In this document: positions 51,952 through 60,798 of the stretch, in pieces
How positions within the stretch are numbered: position 1 is the stretch's first letter
Layout of the letters: the number at the start of each line of letters is the position of its first letter
Assembly: GCF_964204865.1 (NCBI RefSeq)
Contig: NC_135252.1
Span: forward strand, 23,705,383 to 23,769,382
DNA length: 64,000 bases
Reading direction: 5' to 3'
From: Styela clava
Lineage: Eukaryota; Chordata; Ascidiacea; Stolidobranchia; Styelidae
Translations under genes and position numbers: made by a program
The notes under the pieces: generated by a model
What the model was told of the DNA's origin: nothing
The model's database searches: none
What the model saw: the letters and a program-made list of their open reading frames with translations, nothing else

Positions 51952-52213
51952 TTCTCCGCTAGTAACTTGTGGTTCACAGACTTTGTCTCTTTAGTAATAA
52001 TTTGAAAAATAGACAAGCATAATTTTAAAAAATACATAAGCAACGGATATTGATGGGAAAGATGTATTAATTAGAATTTAAAATGTATTCTGGATTAGAA
52101 GTCCAGTGCGCTATCCATTGCGCCACGAAGTCTCGCAACTTTCAATAGAAAACAGATCTTTTTTCATATTTCGTACCATGAATTATTATCAAATTCTTGA
52201 AAATATTATGAGC

Positions 52214-52284
52214 TGCATTGGCCGGGAATCGAACCCGGGCCTCCCGCGTGGCAGGCGAGAATTCTACCACTGAACCACCAATGC
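52214..52284 (-). tRNA. tRNA-Gly(GCC), consensus
   Basis: Identical to reference. Confidence 0.95.
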
Positions 52285-52357
52285 TCGTTCGCGGTAGGTT
52301 ATCTTTTCACTCTCGACTGCATTTTAATGTTTTTACCTTAAATAAAACAAAATTAAA

Positions 52358-52439
52358 CCCTGCGAGCAGGGCTCGAACCTCCGTGAGAATATCCCGCTGG
52401 ATTTCAAGTCCAACGCCTTAAGAACTCGGCCATCACAGT
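52358..52439 (-). tRNA. tRNA-Ser(UGA), slot B
   Basis: A1:G72. Confidence 0.45.
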
Positions 52440-52489
52440 TACTACGTTAGTGATTTGTGGTTCAATGTTCATATGTTTACAAAATTAAA

Positions 52490-52570
52490 CGCTGCGAGCA
52501 GGGTTCGAACCTGCGCGGGAATATCCCATTGGATTTCAAGTCGACGCCTTAACCACTCGGCCATCACAGC
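52490..52570 (-). pseudogene. tRNA-Ser(UGA), slot C, one-base deletion
   Basis: 81 bases; anticodon stem AAGTCGACG is shortened. Confidence 0.55.
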
Positions 52571-52699
52571 TTCTACTTTAGTAACTTTTGGTATACAGAT
52601 TTTATCTCTTTAGTAAAATTTAAAAAATACATAAGCAACGGATATTGACGGGAAAGATGTATTAATTAGAATTTAAAATGTATTCGCATAAATGAACAC

Positions 52700-52772
52700 C
52701 ATCTTCGCCGGGACTCGGACCCGGAACCTCTGGATTAGAAGTCCAGCGCGCTATCCATTGCGCCACGAAGAC
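52700..52772 (-). tRNA. tRNA-Arg(UCU)
   Basis: U55C in the T loop. Confidence 0.65.
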
Positions 52773-52914
52773 TCGCGAGGTTTAATCAATTCCCGATCTC
52801 CCGCGTGGCAGGCGAGGAATCTACCACTGAAACACCAATGCTCGTTGCGCAATAGATTATCTTTTCACTCTCGATTGCATTTTGATGTTCATATGTTAAT
52901 AAAACAAGATTAAA

Positions 52915-52996
52915 CGCTGCGAGCAGGGTACGAACCTGCGCGGGAATATCCCATTGGATTTCAAGTCCAACGCCTTAATCACTCGGTCATCACAGC
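52915..52996 (-). tRNA. tRNA-Ser(UGA), slot A with C-type anticodon arm
   Basis: A58U. Confidence 0.48.
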
Positions 52997-53258
52997 TTCT
53001 CCGCTAGTAACTTGTGGTTCACAGACTTTGTCTCTTTAGTAATAATTTAAAAAATAGACAAGCATAAATTTAAAAAATACATAAGCAACGGATATTGATG
53101 GGAAAGATGTATAATTAGAATTTAAAATGTATTCTGGATTAGAAGTCCAGTGTGCTATCCATTGCGCCACGAAGTCTCGCAACTTTTAATAGAAAACAGA
53201 TCTTCTTCCATATTTCGTACCATGAATTATTATCAAATTTTTTGAAAATATTATGAGC

Positions 53259-53329
53259 TGCATTGGCCGGGAATCGAACCCGGGCCTCCCGCGTGGCAGG
53301 CGAGAATTCTACCACTGAACCATCAATGC
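53259..53329 (-). tRNA. tRNA-Gly(GCC)
   Basis: G7A acceptor mismatch. Confidence 0.75.
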
Positions 53330-53402
53330 TCGTTCGCGGTAGGTTATCTTTTCACTCTCGACTGCATTTTAATGTTTTTACCTTAAATAAAACAAATTTA
53401 AA

Positions 53403-53484
53403 CCCTGCGAGCAGGGCTCGAACCTCCGTGAGAATATCCCGCTGGATTTCAAGTCCAACGCCTTAAGAACTCGGCCATCACAGT
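53403..53484 (-). tRNA. tRNA-Ser(UGA), slot B
   Basis: A1:G72. Confidence 0.45.
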
Positions 53485-53534
53485 TACTACGTTAGTAATT
53501 TGTGGTTCAATGTTCATATGTTTACAAAATTAAT

Positions 53535-53616
53535 CGCTGCAAGCAGGGTTCGAACCTGCGCGGGAATATCCCATTGGATTTCAAGTCCAACGCCTTAACC
53601 ACTCGGCCATCACAGC
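53535..53616 (-). tRNA. tRNA-Ser(UGA), slot C
   Basis: GCAAGCAGG change. Confidence 0.8.
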
Positions 53617-53745
53617 ATCTACTTTAGTAACTTTTGGTATACAGATTTTATCTCTTTAGTAAAATTTAAAAAATACATAAGCAACGGATATTGGCGGGAA
53701 AGATGTATTAATTAGAATTTAAAATGTATTCGCATAAATGAACAC

Positions 53746-53818
53746 CATCTTCGCCGTGACTCAAACCCGGAACCTCTGAATTAGAAGTCCAGCGCGCTAT
53801 CCATTGGGCCACGAAGAC
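53746..53818 (-). tRNA. tRNA-Arg(UCU), weakened
   Basis: Duplicate of 49135-49207 (offset 4611). Confidence 0.45.
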
Positions 53819-53960
53819 TCGCAAGGTTTAATCGAATCCCGATCTCCCGCGTGGCAGGCGAGAAATCTACCACTGAAACCCCAATGCTCGTTGCGCAATA
53901 GGTTATCTTTTTACTCTCGATTGCATTTTGATGTTCATATGTTAATAAAACAAGATTAAA

Positions 53961-54042
53961 CGCTGCGAGCAGGGTACGAACCTGCGCGGGAATATCCCGC
54001 TGGATTTCAAGTCCAACGCCTTAATCACTCGGTCATCACAGC
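53961..54042 (-). tRNA. tRNA-Ser(UGA), slot A
   Basis: A58U. Confidence 0.5.
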
Positions 54043-54304
54043 TTCTCCGCTAGTAACTTGTGGTTCACAGACTTTGTCTCTTTAGTAATAATTTGAAAAA
54101 TAGACAAGCATAATTTTAAAAAATACATAAGCAACGGATATTGATGGGAAAGATGTATTAATTAGAATTTAAAATGTATTCTGGATTAGAAGTCCAGTGC
54201 GCTATCCATTGCGCCACGAAGTCTCGCAACTTTTAATAGAAAACAGATCTTTTTCCATATTTCGTACCATGAATTATTATCAAATTCTTGAAAATATTAT
54301 GAGC

Positions 54305-54375
54305 TGCATTGGCCGGGAATCGAACCCGGGCCTCCCGCGTGGCAGGCGAGAATTCTACCACTGAACCACCAATGC
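54305..54375 (-). tRNA. tRNA-Gly(GCC), consensus
   Basis: Identical to reference. Confidence 0.95.
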
Positions 54376-54448
54376 TCGTTCGCGGTAGGTTATCTTTTCA
54401 CTCTCGACTGCATTTTAATGTTTTTACCTTAAATAAAACAAAATTAAA

Positions 54449-54530
54449 CCCTGCGAGCAGGGCTCGAACCTCCGTGAGAATATCCCGCTGGATTTCAAGT
54501 CCAACGCCTTAAGAACTCGGCCATCACAGT
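54449..54530 (-). tRNA. tRNA-Ser(UGA), slot B
   Basis: A1:G72. Confidence 0.45.
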
Positions 54531-54580
54531 TACTACGTTAGTGATTTGTGGTTCAATGTTCATATGTTTACAAAATTAAA

Positions 54581-54662
54581 CGCTGCGAGCAGGGTTCGAA
54601 CCTGCGCGGGAATATCCCATTGGATTTCAAGTCCAACGCCTTAACCACTCGGCCATCACAGC
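54581..54662 (-). tRNA. tRNA-Ser(UGA), slot C consensus
   Basis: Matches reference. Confidence 0.94.
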
Positions 54663-54791
54663 TTCTACTTTAGTAACTTTTGGTATACAGATTTTATCTC
54701 TTTAGTAAAATTTAAAAAATACATAAGCAACGGATATTGACGGGAAAGATGTAATAATTAGAAATTAAAATGTATTCGCATAAATGAACAC

Positions 54792-54864
54792 CACCTTCCC
54801 CGGGACTCGAACCCGGAACCTCTGGATTAAAAGTCCAGAGCCCTATCCATTGCGCCACGAAGAC
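54792..54864 (-). tRNA. Arg-body tRNA with UUU (Lys) anticodon
   Basis: ACCTTCC acceptor and D-arm change (CCAGAGCCCTATCC); weakened. Confidence 0.45.
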
Positions 54865-55006
54865 TCGCAAGGTTTAATCGAAACCCGATCTCCCGCGTGG
54901 CAGGCGAGAAATCTACCACTGAAACACCATTGCTCGTTGCGCAATAGGTTATCTTTTCACTCTCGATTGCATTTTGATGTTCATATATTAATAAAACAAG
55001 ATTAAA

Positions 55007-55088
55007 CGCTGCGAGCAGGGTAAGAACCTGCGCGGGAATATCCCGCTGGATTTCTAGTCCAACGCCTTAATCACTCGGTCATCACAGC
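55007..55088 (-). pseudogene. tRNA-Ser(AGA), slot A type II
   Basis: T loop UUCUUAC. Confidence 0.5.
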
Positions 55089-55350
55089 TTCTCCGCTAGT
55101 AACTTGTGGTTCATAGACTTTGTCTTTTTAGTAATAATTTGAAAAATAGATAAGCATAATTTTAAAAAATACATAAGCAACGGATATTGATGGGAAAGAT
55201 GTATTAATTAGAATTTAAAATGTATTCTTGATTAGAAGTCCAGTGCGCTAGACATTGCTCCACGAAGTCTCGCAACTTTTATTAGAAAACAGAACATTTT
55301 CCATATTTCGTACCATGAATTATTATCAAATTCTTGAATATATTATGAGT

Positions 55351-55421
55351 TGCATTGGCCGGGAATCGAACCCGGGCCTCCCGCGTGGCAGGCGAGAATT
55401 CTACCACTGAACCACCAATGC
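55351..55421 (-). tRNA. tRNA-Gly(GCC), consensus body
   Basis: Near terminator lost. Confidence 0.93.
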
Positions 55422-55494
55422 TCGTTCGCGGTAGGTTATCTTTTCACTCTCGACTGCATTTTAATGTTTTTACCTTAAATAAAACAAAATTAAA

Positions 55495-55576
55495 CCCTGC
55501 GAGCAGGGCTCGAACCTCCGTGAGAATATCCCGCTGGATTTCAAGTCCAACGCCTTAAGAACTCGGCCATCACAGT
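55495..55576 (-). tRNA. tRNA-Ser(UGA), slot B
   Basis: A1:G72. Confidence 0.45.
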
Positions 55577-55626
55577 TACTACGTTAGTGATTTGTGGTTC
55601 AATGTTCATATGTTTACAAAATTAAA

Positions 55627-55708
55627 CGCTGCGAGCAGGGTTCGAACCTGCGCGGGAATATCCCATTGGATTTCAAGTCCAACGCCTTAACCACTCGGCC
55701 ATCACAGC
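55627..55708 (-). tRNA. tRNA-Ser(UGA), slot C consensus
   Basis: Matches reference. Confidence 0.94.
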
Positions 55709-55837
55709 TTCTACTTTAGTAACTTTTGGTATACAGATTTTATCTCTTTGGTAAAATTTAAAAAATACATAAGCAACGGATATTTACGGGAAAGATGTAT
55801 TAATTAGAATTTAAAATGTATTCACATAAATGAACAC

Positions 55838-55910
55838 CATCTTCGCCGGGACTCGGACCCGGAACCTCTGGATTAGAAGTCCAGCGCGCTATCCATTGCG
55901 CCACGAAGAC
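55838..55910 (-). tRNA. tRNA-Arg(UCU)
   Basis: Duplicate of 52700-52772 (offset 3138); U55C. Confidence 0.65.
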
Positions 55911-56052
55911 TCGCGAGGTTTAATCAATTCCCGATCTCCCGCGTGGCAGGCGAGGAATCTACCACTGAAACACCAATGCTCGTTGCGCAATAGATTATCT
56001 TTTCACTCTCGATTGCATTTTGATGTTCATATGTTAATAAAACAAGATTAAA

Positions 56053-56134
56053 CGCTGCGAGCAGGGTACGAACCTGCGCGGGAATATCCCATTGGATTTC
56101 AAGTCCAACGCCTTAATCACTCGGTCATCACAGC
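56053..56134 (-). tRNA. tRNA-Ser(UGA), slot A with C-type anticodon arm
   Basis: A58U. Confidence 0.48.
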
Positions 56135-56396
56135 TTCTCCGCTAGTAACTTGTGGTTCACAGACTTTGTCTCTTTAGTAATAATTTAAAAAATAGACAAG
56201 CATAAATTTAAAAAATACATAAGCAACGGATATTGATGGGAAAGATGTATAATTAGAATTTAAAATGTATTCTGGATTAGAAGTCCAGTGTGCTATCCAT
56301 TGCGCCACGAAGTCTCGCAACTTTTAATAGAAAACAGATCTTCTTCCATATTTCGTACCATGAATTATTATCAAATTTTTTGAAAATATTATGAGC

Positions 56397-56467
56397 TGCA
56401 TTGGCCGGGAATTGAACCCGGGCCTCCCGCGTGGCAGGCGAGAATTCTACCACTGAACCATCAATGC
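56397..56467 (-). tRNA. tRNA-Gly(GCC)
   Basis: G7A; T loop G57A (AATTGAA). Confidence 0.7.
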
Positions 56468-56540
56468 TCGTTCGCGGTAGGTTATCTTTTCACTCTCGAC
56501 TGCATTTTAATGTTTTTACCTTAAATAAAACAAATTTAAA

Positions 56541-56622
56541 CCCTGCGAGCAGGGCTCGAACCTCCGTGAGAATATCCCGCTGGATTTCAAGTCCAACGCC
56601 TTAAGAACTCGGCCATCACAGT
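56541..56622 (-). tRNA. tRNA-Ser(UGA), slot B
   Basis: A1:G72. Confidence 0.45.
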
Positions 56623-56672
56623 TACTACGTTAGTAATTTGTGGTTCAATGTTCATATGTTTACAAAATTAAT

Positions 56673-56754
56673 CGCTGCAAGCAGGGTTCGAACCTGCGCG
56701 GGAATATCCCATTGGATTTCAAGTCCAACGCCTTAACCACTCGGCCATCACAGC
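56673..56754 (-). tRNA. tRNA-Ser(UGA), slot C
   Basis: GCAAGCAGG change. Confidence 0.8.
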
Positions 56755-56883
56755 ATCTACTTTAGTAACTTTTGGTATACAGATTTTATCTCTTTAGTAA
56801 AATTTAAAAAATACATAAGCAACGGATATTGGCGGGAAAGATGTATTAATTAGAATTTAAAATGTATTCGCATAAATGAACAC

Positions 56884-56956
56884 CATCTTCGCCGTGACTC
56901 AAACCCGGAACCTCTGAATTAGAAGTCCAGCGCGCTATCCATTGGGCCACGAAGAC
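56884..56956 (-). tRNA. tRNA-Arg(UCU), weakened
   Basis: Duplicate of 53746-53818. Confidence 0.45.
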
Positions 56957-57098
56957 TCGCAAGGTTTAATCGAATCCCGATCTCCCGCGTGGCAGGCGAG
57001 AAATCTACCACTGAAACCCCAATGCTCGTTGCGCAATAGGTTATCTTTTTACTCTCGATTGCATTTTGATGTTCATATGTTAATAAAACAAGATTAAA

Positions 57099-57180
57099 CG
57101 CTGCGAGCAGGGTACGAACCTGCGCGGGAATATCCCGCTGGATTTCAAGTCCAACGCCTTAATCACTCGGTCATCACAGC
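57099..57180 (-). tRNA. tRNA-Ser(UGA), slot A
   Basis: A58U. Confidence 0.5.
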
Positions 57181-57442
57181 TTCTCCGCTAGTAACTTGTG
57201 GTTCACAGACTTTGTCTCTTTAGTAATAATTTGAAAAATAGACAAGCATAATTTTAAAAAATACATAAGCAACGGATATTGATGGGAAAGATGTATTAAT
57301 TAGAATTTAAAATGTATTCTGGATTAGAAGTCCAGTGCGCTATCCATTGCGCCACGAAGTCTCGCAACTTTTAATAGAAAACAGATCTTTTTCCATATTT
57401 CGTACCATGAATTATTATCAAATTCTTGAAAATATTATGAGC

Positions 57443-57513
57443 TGCATTGGCCGGGAATCGAACCCGGGCCTCCCGCGTGGCAGGCGAGAATTCTACCACT
57501 GAACCACCAATGC
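57443..57513 (-). tRNA. tRNA-Gly(GCC), consensus
   Basis: Identical to reference. Confidence 0.95.
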
Positions 57514-57586
57514 TCGTTCGCGGTAGGTTATCTTTTCACTCTCGACTGCATTTTAATGTTTTTACCTTAAATAAAACAAAATTAAA

Positions 57587-57668
57587 CCCTGCGAGCAGGG
57601 CTCGAACCTCCGTGAGAATATCCCGCTGGATTTCAAGTCCAACGCCTTAAGAACTCGGCCATCACAGT
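57587..57668 (-). tRNA. tRNA-Ser(UGA), slot B
   Basis: A1:G72. Confidence 0.45.
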
Positions 57669-57718
57669 TACTACGTTAGTGATTTGTGGTTCAATGTTCA
57701 TATGTTTACAAAATTAAA

Positions 57719-57800
57719 CGCTGCGAGCAGGGTTCGAACCTGCGCGGGAATATCCCATTGGATTTCAAGTCCAACGCCTTAACCACTCGGCCATCACAGC
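57719..57800 (-). tRNA. tRNA-Ser(UGA), slot C consensus
   Basis: Matches reference. Confidence 0.94.
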
Positions 57801-57929
57801 TTCTACTTTAGTAACTTTTGGTATACAGATTTTATCTCTTTAGTAAAATTTAAAAAATACATAAGCAACGGATATTGACGGGAAAGATGTAATAATTAGA
57901 AATTAAAATGTATTCGCATAAATGAACAC

Positions 57930-58002
57930 CACCTTCCCCGGGACTCGAACCCGGAACCTCTGGATTAAAAGTCCAGAGCCCTATCCATTGCGCCACGAAG
58001 AC
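57930..58002 (-). tRNA. Arg-body tRNA with UUU (Lys) anticodon
   Basis: Duplicate of 54792-54864. Confidence 0.45.
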
Positions 58003-58144
58003 TCGCAAGGTTTAATCGAAACCCGATCTCCCGCGTGGCAGGCGAGAAATCTACCACTGAAACACCATTGCTCGTTGCGCAATAGGTTATCTTTTCACTC
58101 TCGATTGCATTTTGATGTTCATATATTAATAAAACAAGATTAAA

Positions 58145-58226
58145 CGCTGCGAGCAGGGTAAGAACCTGCGCGGGAATATCCCGCTGGATTTCTAGTCCAA
58201 CGCCTTAATCACTCGGTCATCACAGC
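58145..58226 (-). pseudogene. tRNA-Ser(AGA), slot A type II
   Basis: T loop UUCUUAC. Confidence 0.5.
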
Positions 58227-58488
58227 TTCTCCGCTAGTAACTTGTGGTTCATAGACTTTGTCTTTTTAGTAATAATTTGAAAAATAGATAAGCATAATTT
58301 TAAAAAATACATAAGCAACGGATATTGATGGGAAAGATGTATTAATTAGAATTTAAAATGTATTCTTGATTAGAAGTCCAGTGCGCTAGACATTGCTCCA
58401 CGAAGTCTCGCAACTTTTATTAGAAAACAGAACATTTTCCATATTTCGTACCATGAATTATTATCAAATTCTTGAATATATTATGAGT

Positions 58489-58559
58489 TGCATTGGCCGG
58501 GAATCGAACCCGGGCCTCCCGCGTGGCAGGCGAGAATTCTACCACTGAACCACCAATGC
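58489..58559 (-). tRNA. tRNA-Gly(GCC), consensus body
   Basis: Near terminator lost. Last Gly of the array. Confidence 0.93.
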
Positions 58560-58632
58560 TCGTTCGCGGTAGGTTATCTTTTCACTCTCGACTGCATTTT
58601 AATGTTTTTACCTTAAATAAAACAAAATTAAA

Positions 58633-58714
58633 CCCTGCGAGCAGGGCTCGAACCTCCGTGAGAATATCCCGCTGGATTTCAAGTCCAACGCCTTAAGAAC
58701 TCGGCCATCACAGT
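58633..58714 (-). tRNA. tRNA-Ser(UGA), slot B
   Basis: A1:G72. Confidence 0.45.
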
Positions 58715-58764
58715 TACTACGTTAGTGATTTGTGGTTCAATGTTCATATGTTTACAAAATTAAA

Positions 58765-58846
58765 CGCTGCGAGCAGGGTTCGAACCTGCGCGGGAATATC
58801 CCATTGGATTTCAAGTCCAACGCCTTAACCACTCGGCCATCACAGC
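58765..58846 (-). tRNA. tRNA-Ser(UGA), slot C consensus
   Basis: Matches reference. Confidence 0.94.
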
Positions 58847-58975
58847 TTCTACTTTAGTAACTTTTGGTATACAGATTTTATCTCTTTGGTAAAATTTAAA
58901 AAATACATAAGCAACGGATATTTACGGGAAAGATGTATTAATTAGAATTTAAAATGTATTCACATAAATGAACAC

Positions 58976-59048
58976 TATCTTCGCCGTGACTCGAACCCGG
59001 AACCTCTGGATTAGGAGTCCAGCGCGCTATCCATTGCGCCACGAAGAC
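58976..59048 (-). tRNA. tRNA-Arg(CCU)
   Basis: Last tRNA of the array. Plus strand GGATTAGGAGTCC gives CCU, still an Arg (AGG) anticodon. One T-stem mismatch, discriminator A. A Gly remnant follows at about 59060-59117, then the array ends. Confidence 0.7.
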
Positions 59049-59149
59049 TCGCAAGGTTTAATCGAATCCCGATCTCCCACGTGACAGGCGAGAAATCTAC
59101 CACTAAAACCCCAATGCTCGTTGCGCAATAGGTTATCTTTTCACTCTCG

Positions 59150-59283
59150 GTGAAAATGGGTTGTGAAAATGAAATATGTGACTGGACTTGCACAAACTCA
59201 CGGTGTCCATACCCTGGGGACTGGGCCATAAGTAGGGCTGGGAATTATTTAATTAGTTAAACAATTTTTAGGTGGGTAATAAT
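59150..59283. other. Array right border and unique flank
   Basis: Array homology ends at CACTCTCGG near 59149. After it lies unique sequence containing TAGGGCTGGGAATTA (59234 on), which resembles a DNA-transposon end. No gene is seen. Confidence 0.6.
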
Positions 59284-59348
59284 AGTCATGATTTATTTTA
59301 ACCATTCATCGGTACGGTACCGATTAATGGTTAAAATAAATCATGACT
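59284..59348. repeat. 65-base near-perfect palindrome
   Basis: The left arm starts AGTCATGATTTATTTTAACC and the right arm ends with its complement. The centre is CGGTACGGTACCG. Probably the core of a MITE-like element. Confidence 0.85.
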
Positions 59349-60009
59349 GACTGGCGGTACCACACATGTTTTCTCCTAATCTAATATGTTTTACATCCAT
59401 ATGTGAAAAATTAACTCACAACAATCCTATTTTAGTGAACTTCAATTTCAAACGATGTCACTGTGCTCTCAATTTTGTAGCAGGAAATTTTTGATATATT
59501 TGCAAAAAATCATTACTAATGAAAGAAATTAATACAATATTTTTCAATTGCTGCATTTGCAATCGAATGTCAACGAGCGGATGAGCCTATTGCGATTTGC
59601 GACAACTGGGGGCTAGGAGGATCTGGAGTTTTCTGGTTTGGCAATTGCATTCCTGGCCCACTGACAGTTTTTTGTTTATCCCTTGACAAGGCACGATACA
59701 TTATAAATACCTGACATTTTTACTATTTTTGTCCAGTGTTTGTGTTTTTACTATTTTGGTGATGAGATGACAGGACGTTTTCCAATTTTCATATGTGAAA
59801 CCTATTCGCCATTTCAGTTCGGCCTTTTTCCAGGTTCTTCGGTGACATAAACCCCAGAGGCACTAAGTCGAAAAAAAGTAAAGGCAAAGATGTTTATGCA
59901 AAAGTAATCGGCCTTGCAAGAAGAGTGAATCTATCACAGGCGTTATATGTGCCGTTGTTAGAAGTTGATGTTTAAGTAAACTCTGGTGGTGTTACTGCAG
60001 CTTACATCA
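59349..60009. other. No recognisable feature
   Basis: AT-rich single-copy-looking sequence. No tRNA, long ORF or repeat recognised. Confidence 0.5.
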
Positions 60010-60017
60010 CTTTTGAC

Positions 60018-60148
60018 CAGGGGTGAAAACTCGATCAAATTCTCACATGCCTTTGATTGAGTTTCTCAAGTTCGAGTTCATTACCCTGGTCAGGGGTTTG
60101 AGTTCATGTATTTGATAGCGTTTTTCGAAGTTCGAGTTCGCAGCCCTG
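60018..60148. mobile_element. hAT-type MITE, 131 bases
   Basis: The left end CAGGGGTGAAAACTCGA and the right end (read inward) CAGGGCTGCGAACTCGA form terminal inverted repeats. CTTTTGAC (60010-60017) and CTTTTGGC (60149-60156) are an 8-base target duplication with one mismatch, the size expected for hAT elements. Confidence 0.8.
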
Positions 60149-60156
60149 CTTTTGGC

Positions 60157-60798
60157 TAATCGATTAATTTGATAAAAAATGATTTAGCTGTGTGTTGGGT
60201 GTGAAGTCTGGATAATTTTAAACAAACTCTGCCCCGTGATCTTCTTCAACCACAAAATTTCTGGCTTCCACTCATGTCTATCATCTCGCACATTTGCAAA
60301 TATATGACTCCGTCTCCTGCTCAAGACTCCTTCAAAATATGAATTAAAACTCTTGACTCCCTGATCTTTTAAGATTTGACTGCTGCTATGCTAGCTGCTT
60401 TAGTGTAACTTTTTGTCCAGTTTTATAATTTTAACATTTTCGAATTTGCAACTTCTGCAAACTCTGCTCCTAGCTCATGAGCTTTCCAGTCAAACTCTAT
60501 TCATAAGTGTGGATAAACTCCGACTATGATTAACTCTATAGACTCTGGAAGCTTCAAAATTTAGAACTCCCACTCATGCTCCTACCAAAATCCTCAAACT
60601 CCCGCTCTTCGACTCCACGCCCCTTGAAATCTTATTTTGAAAATTATCTTGCAAAATTAACTTTAGAATTTGTCATCTTTGAAACTCTTGCCATAGCTAC
60701 AAAATAGGTTGCATGATATTTCCCAAAATTTTCATTTTGAAACATTATAATTAAAGTAAAGTGCAAAAAATCGTGAAATTCTTACAATAGTCTCGTTA
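60157..60798. other. AACTCC/AACTCT-rich noncoding stretch
   Basis: From 60225 to about 60620 the words AACTCC, AACTCT and GACTCC recur irregularly, as in decayed repeats. No ORF or RNA gene recognised. Confidence 0.4.

Larger units (their letters stand above)
46183..54512. repeat. Higher-order duplication, offsets 3991 then 4611
   Basis: 46183-47900 matches 50174-51891. From 48081 on, the match continues at offset 4611 because 620 bases were lost from the left copy at the Ser junction gene 47879. Confidence 0.85.
52692..58967. repeat. Three-unit higher-order repeat, period 3138
   Basis: 52692-55829 and 55830-58967 are nearly identical trimers of units, ordered Arg U55C, Arg C56U, Arg UUU. 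Confidence 0.9.
1..59149 (-). repeat. Tandem tRNA gene array, about 1045-base Arg/Gly/Ser unit
   Basis: Every unit repeats the same minus-strand Pol III genes. Relative to the leftmost base of the Arg gene (call it 0), a standard unit has Arg 0-72, Gly remnant 84-141, Ser slot A 215-296, Arg 5' half about 435-477, Gly about 559-629, Ser slot B about 703-784, Ser slot C about 835-916, and the next Arg at about 1045. The two half-units share the AT-rich spacer containing ATACATAAGCAACGGATATT, so the unit is itself an old duplication of Arg-Gly-Ser-spacer. The array runs off the left edge. On the right it stops abruptly near 59149, inside the spacer between Gly remnant and Ser A. No protein-coding gene is visible inside. 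Arrays of this kind are known in other lineages (the 3.18-kb Xenopus laevis tDNA repeat; Entamoeba tRNA arrays), but I do not recognise this gene combination. Confidence 0.97.

Noticed and set aside
1032-58143. Dozens of plus-strand ORFs of 73 codons starting MNTIFAGTRTRNLW
   Set aside because: They are antisense readings of tRNA-Arg plus the Gly remnant; the ATG lies in the tRNA 3' flank.
557-58696. Dozens of plus-strand ORFs of 67 codons containing GNRTRASRVAGENSTTEPP
   Set aside because: They are read antisense through tRNA-Gly and Ser B. Identity follows the tRNA sequence, and substitutions show no coding pattern.
1-59149. CRISPR-like array
   Set aside because: The repeats are about 1 kb long and consist of eukaryotic tRNA genes; there are no short unique spacers.
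1-59149. Mitochondrial or bacterial tRNA cluster
   Set aside because: Genes have full nuclear A and B boxes, no encoded CCA, oligo-T terminators, and body sequences like animal nuclear tRNAs.
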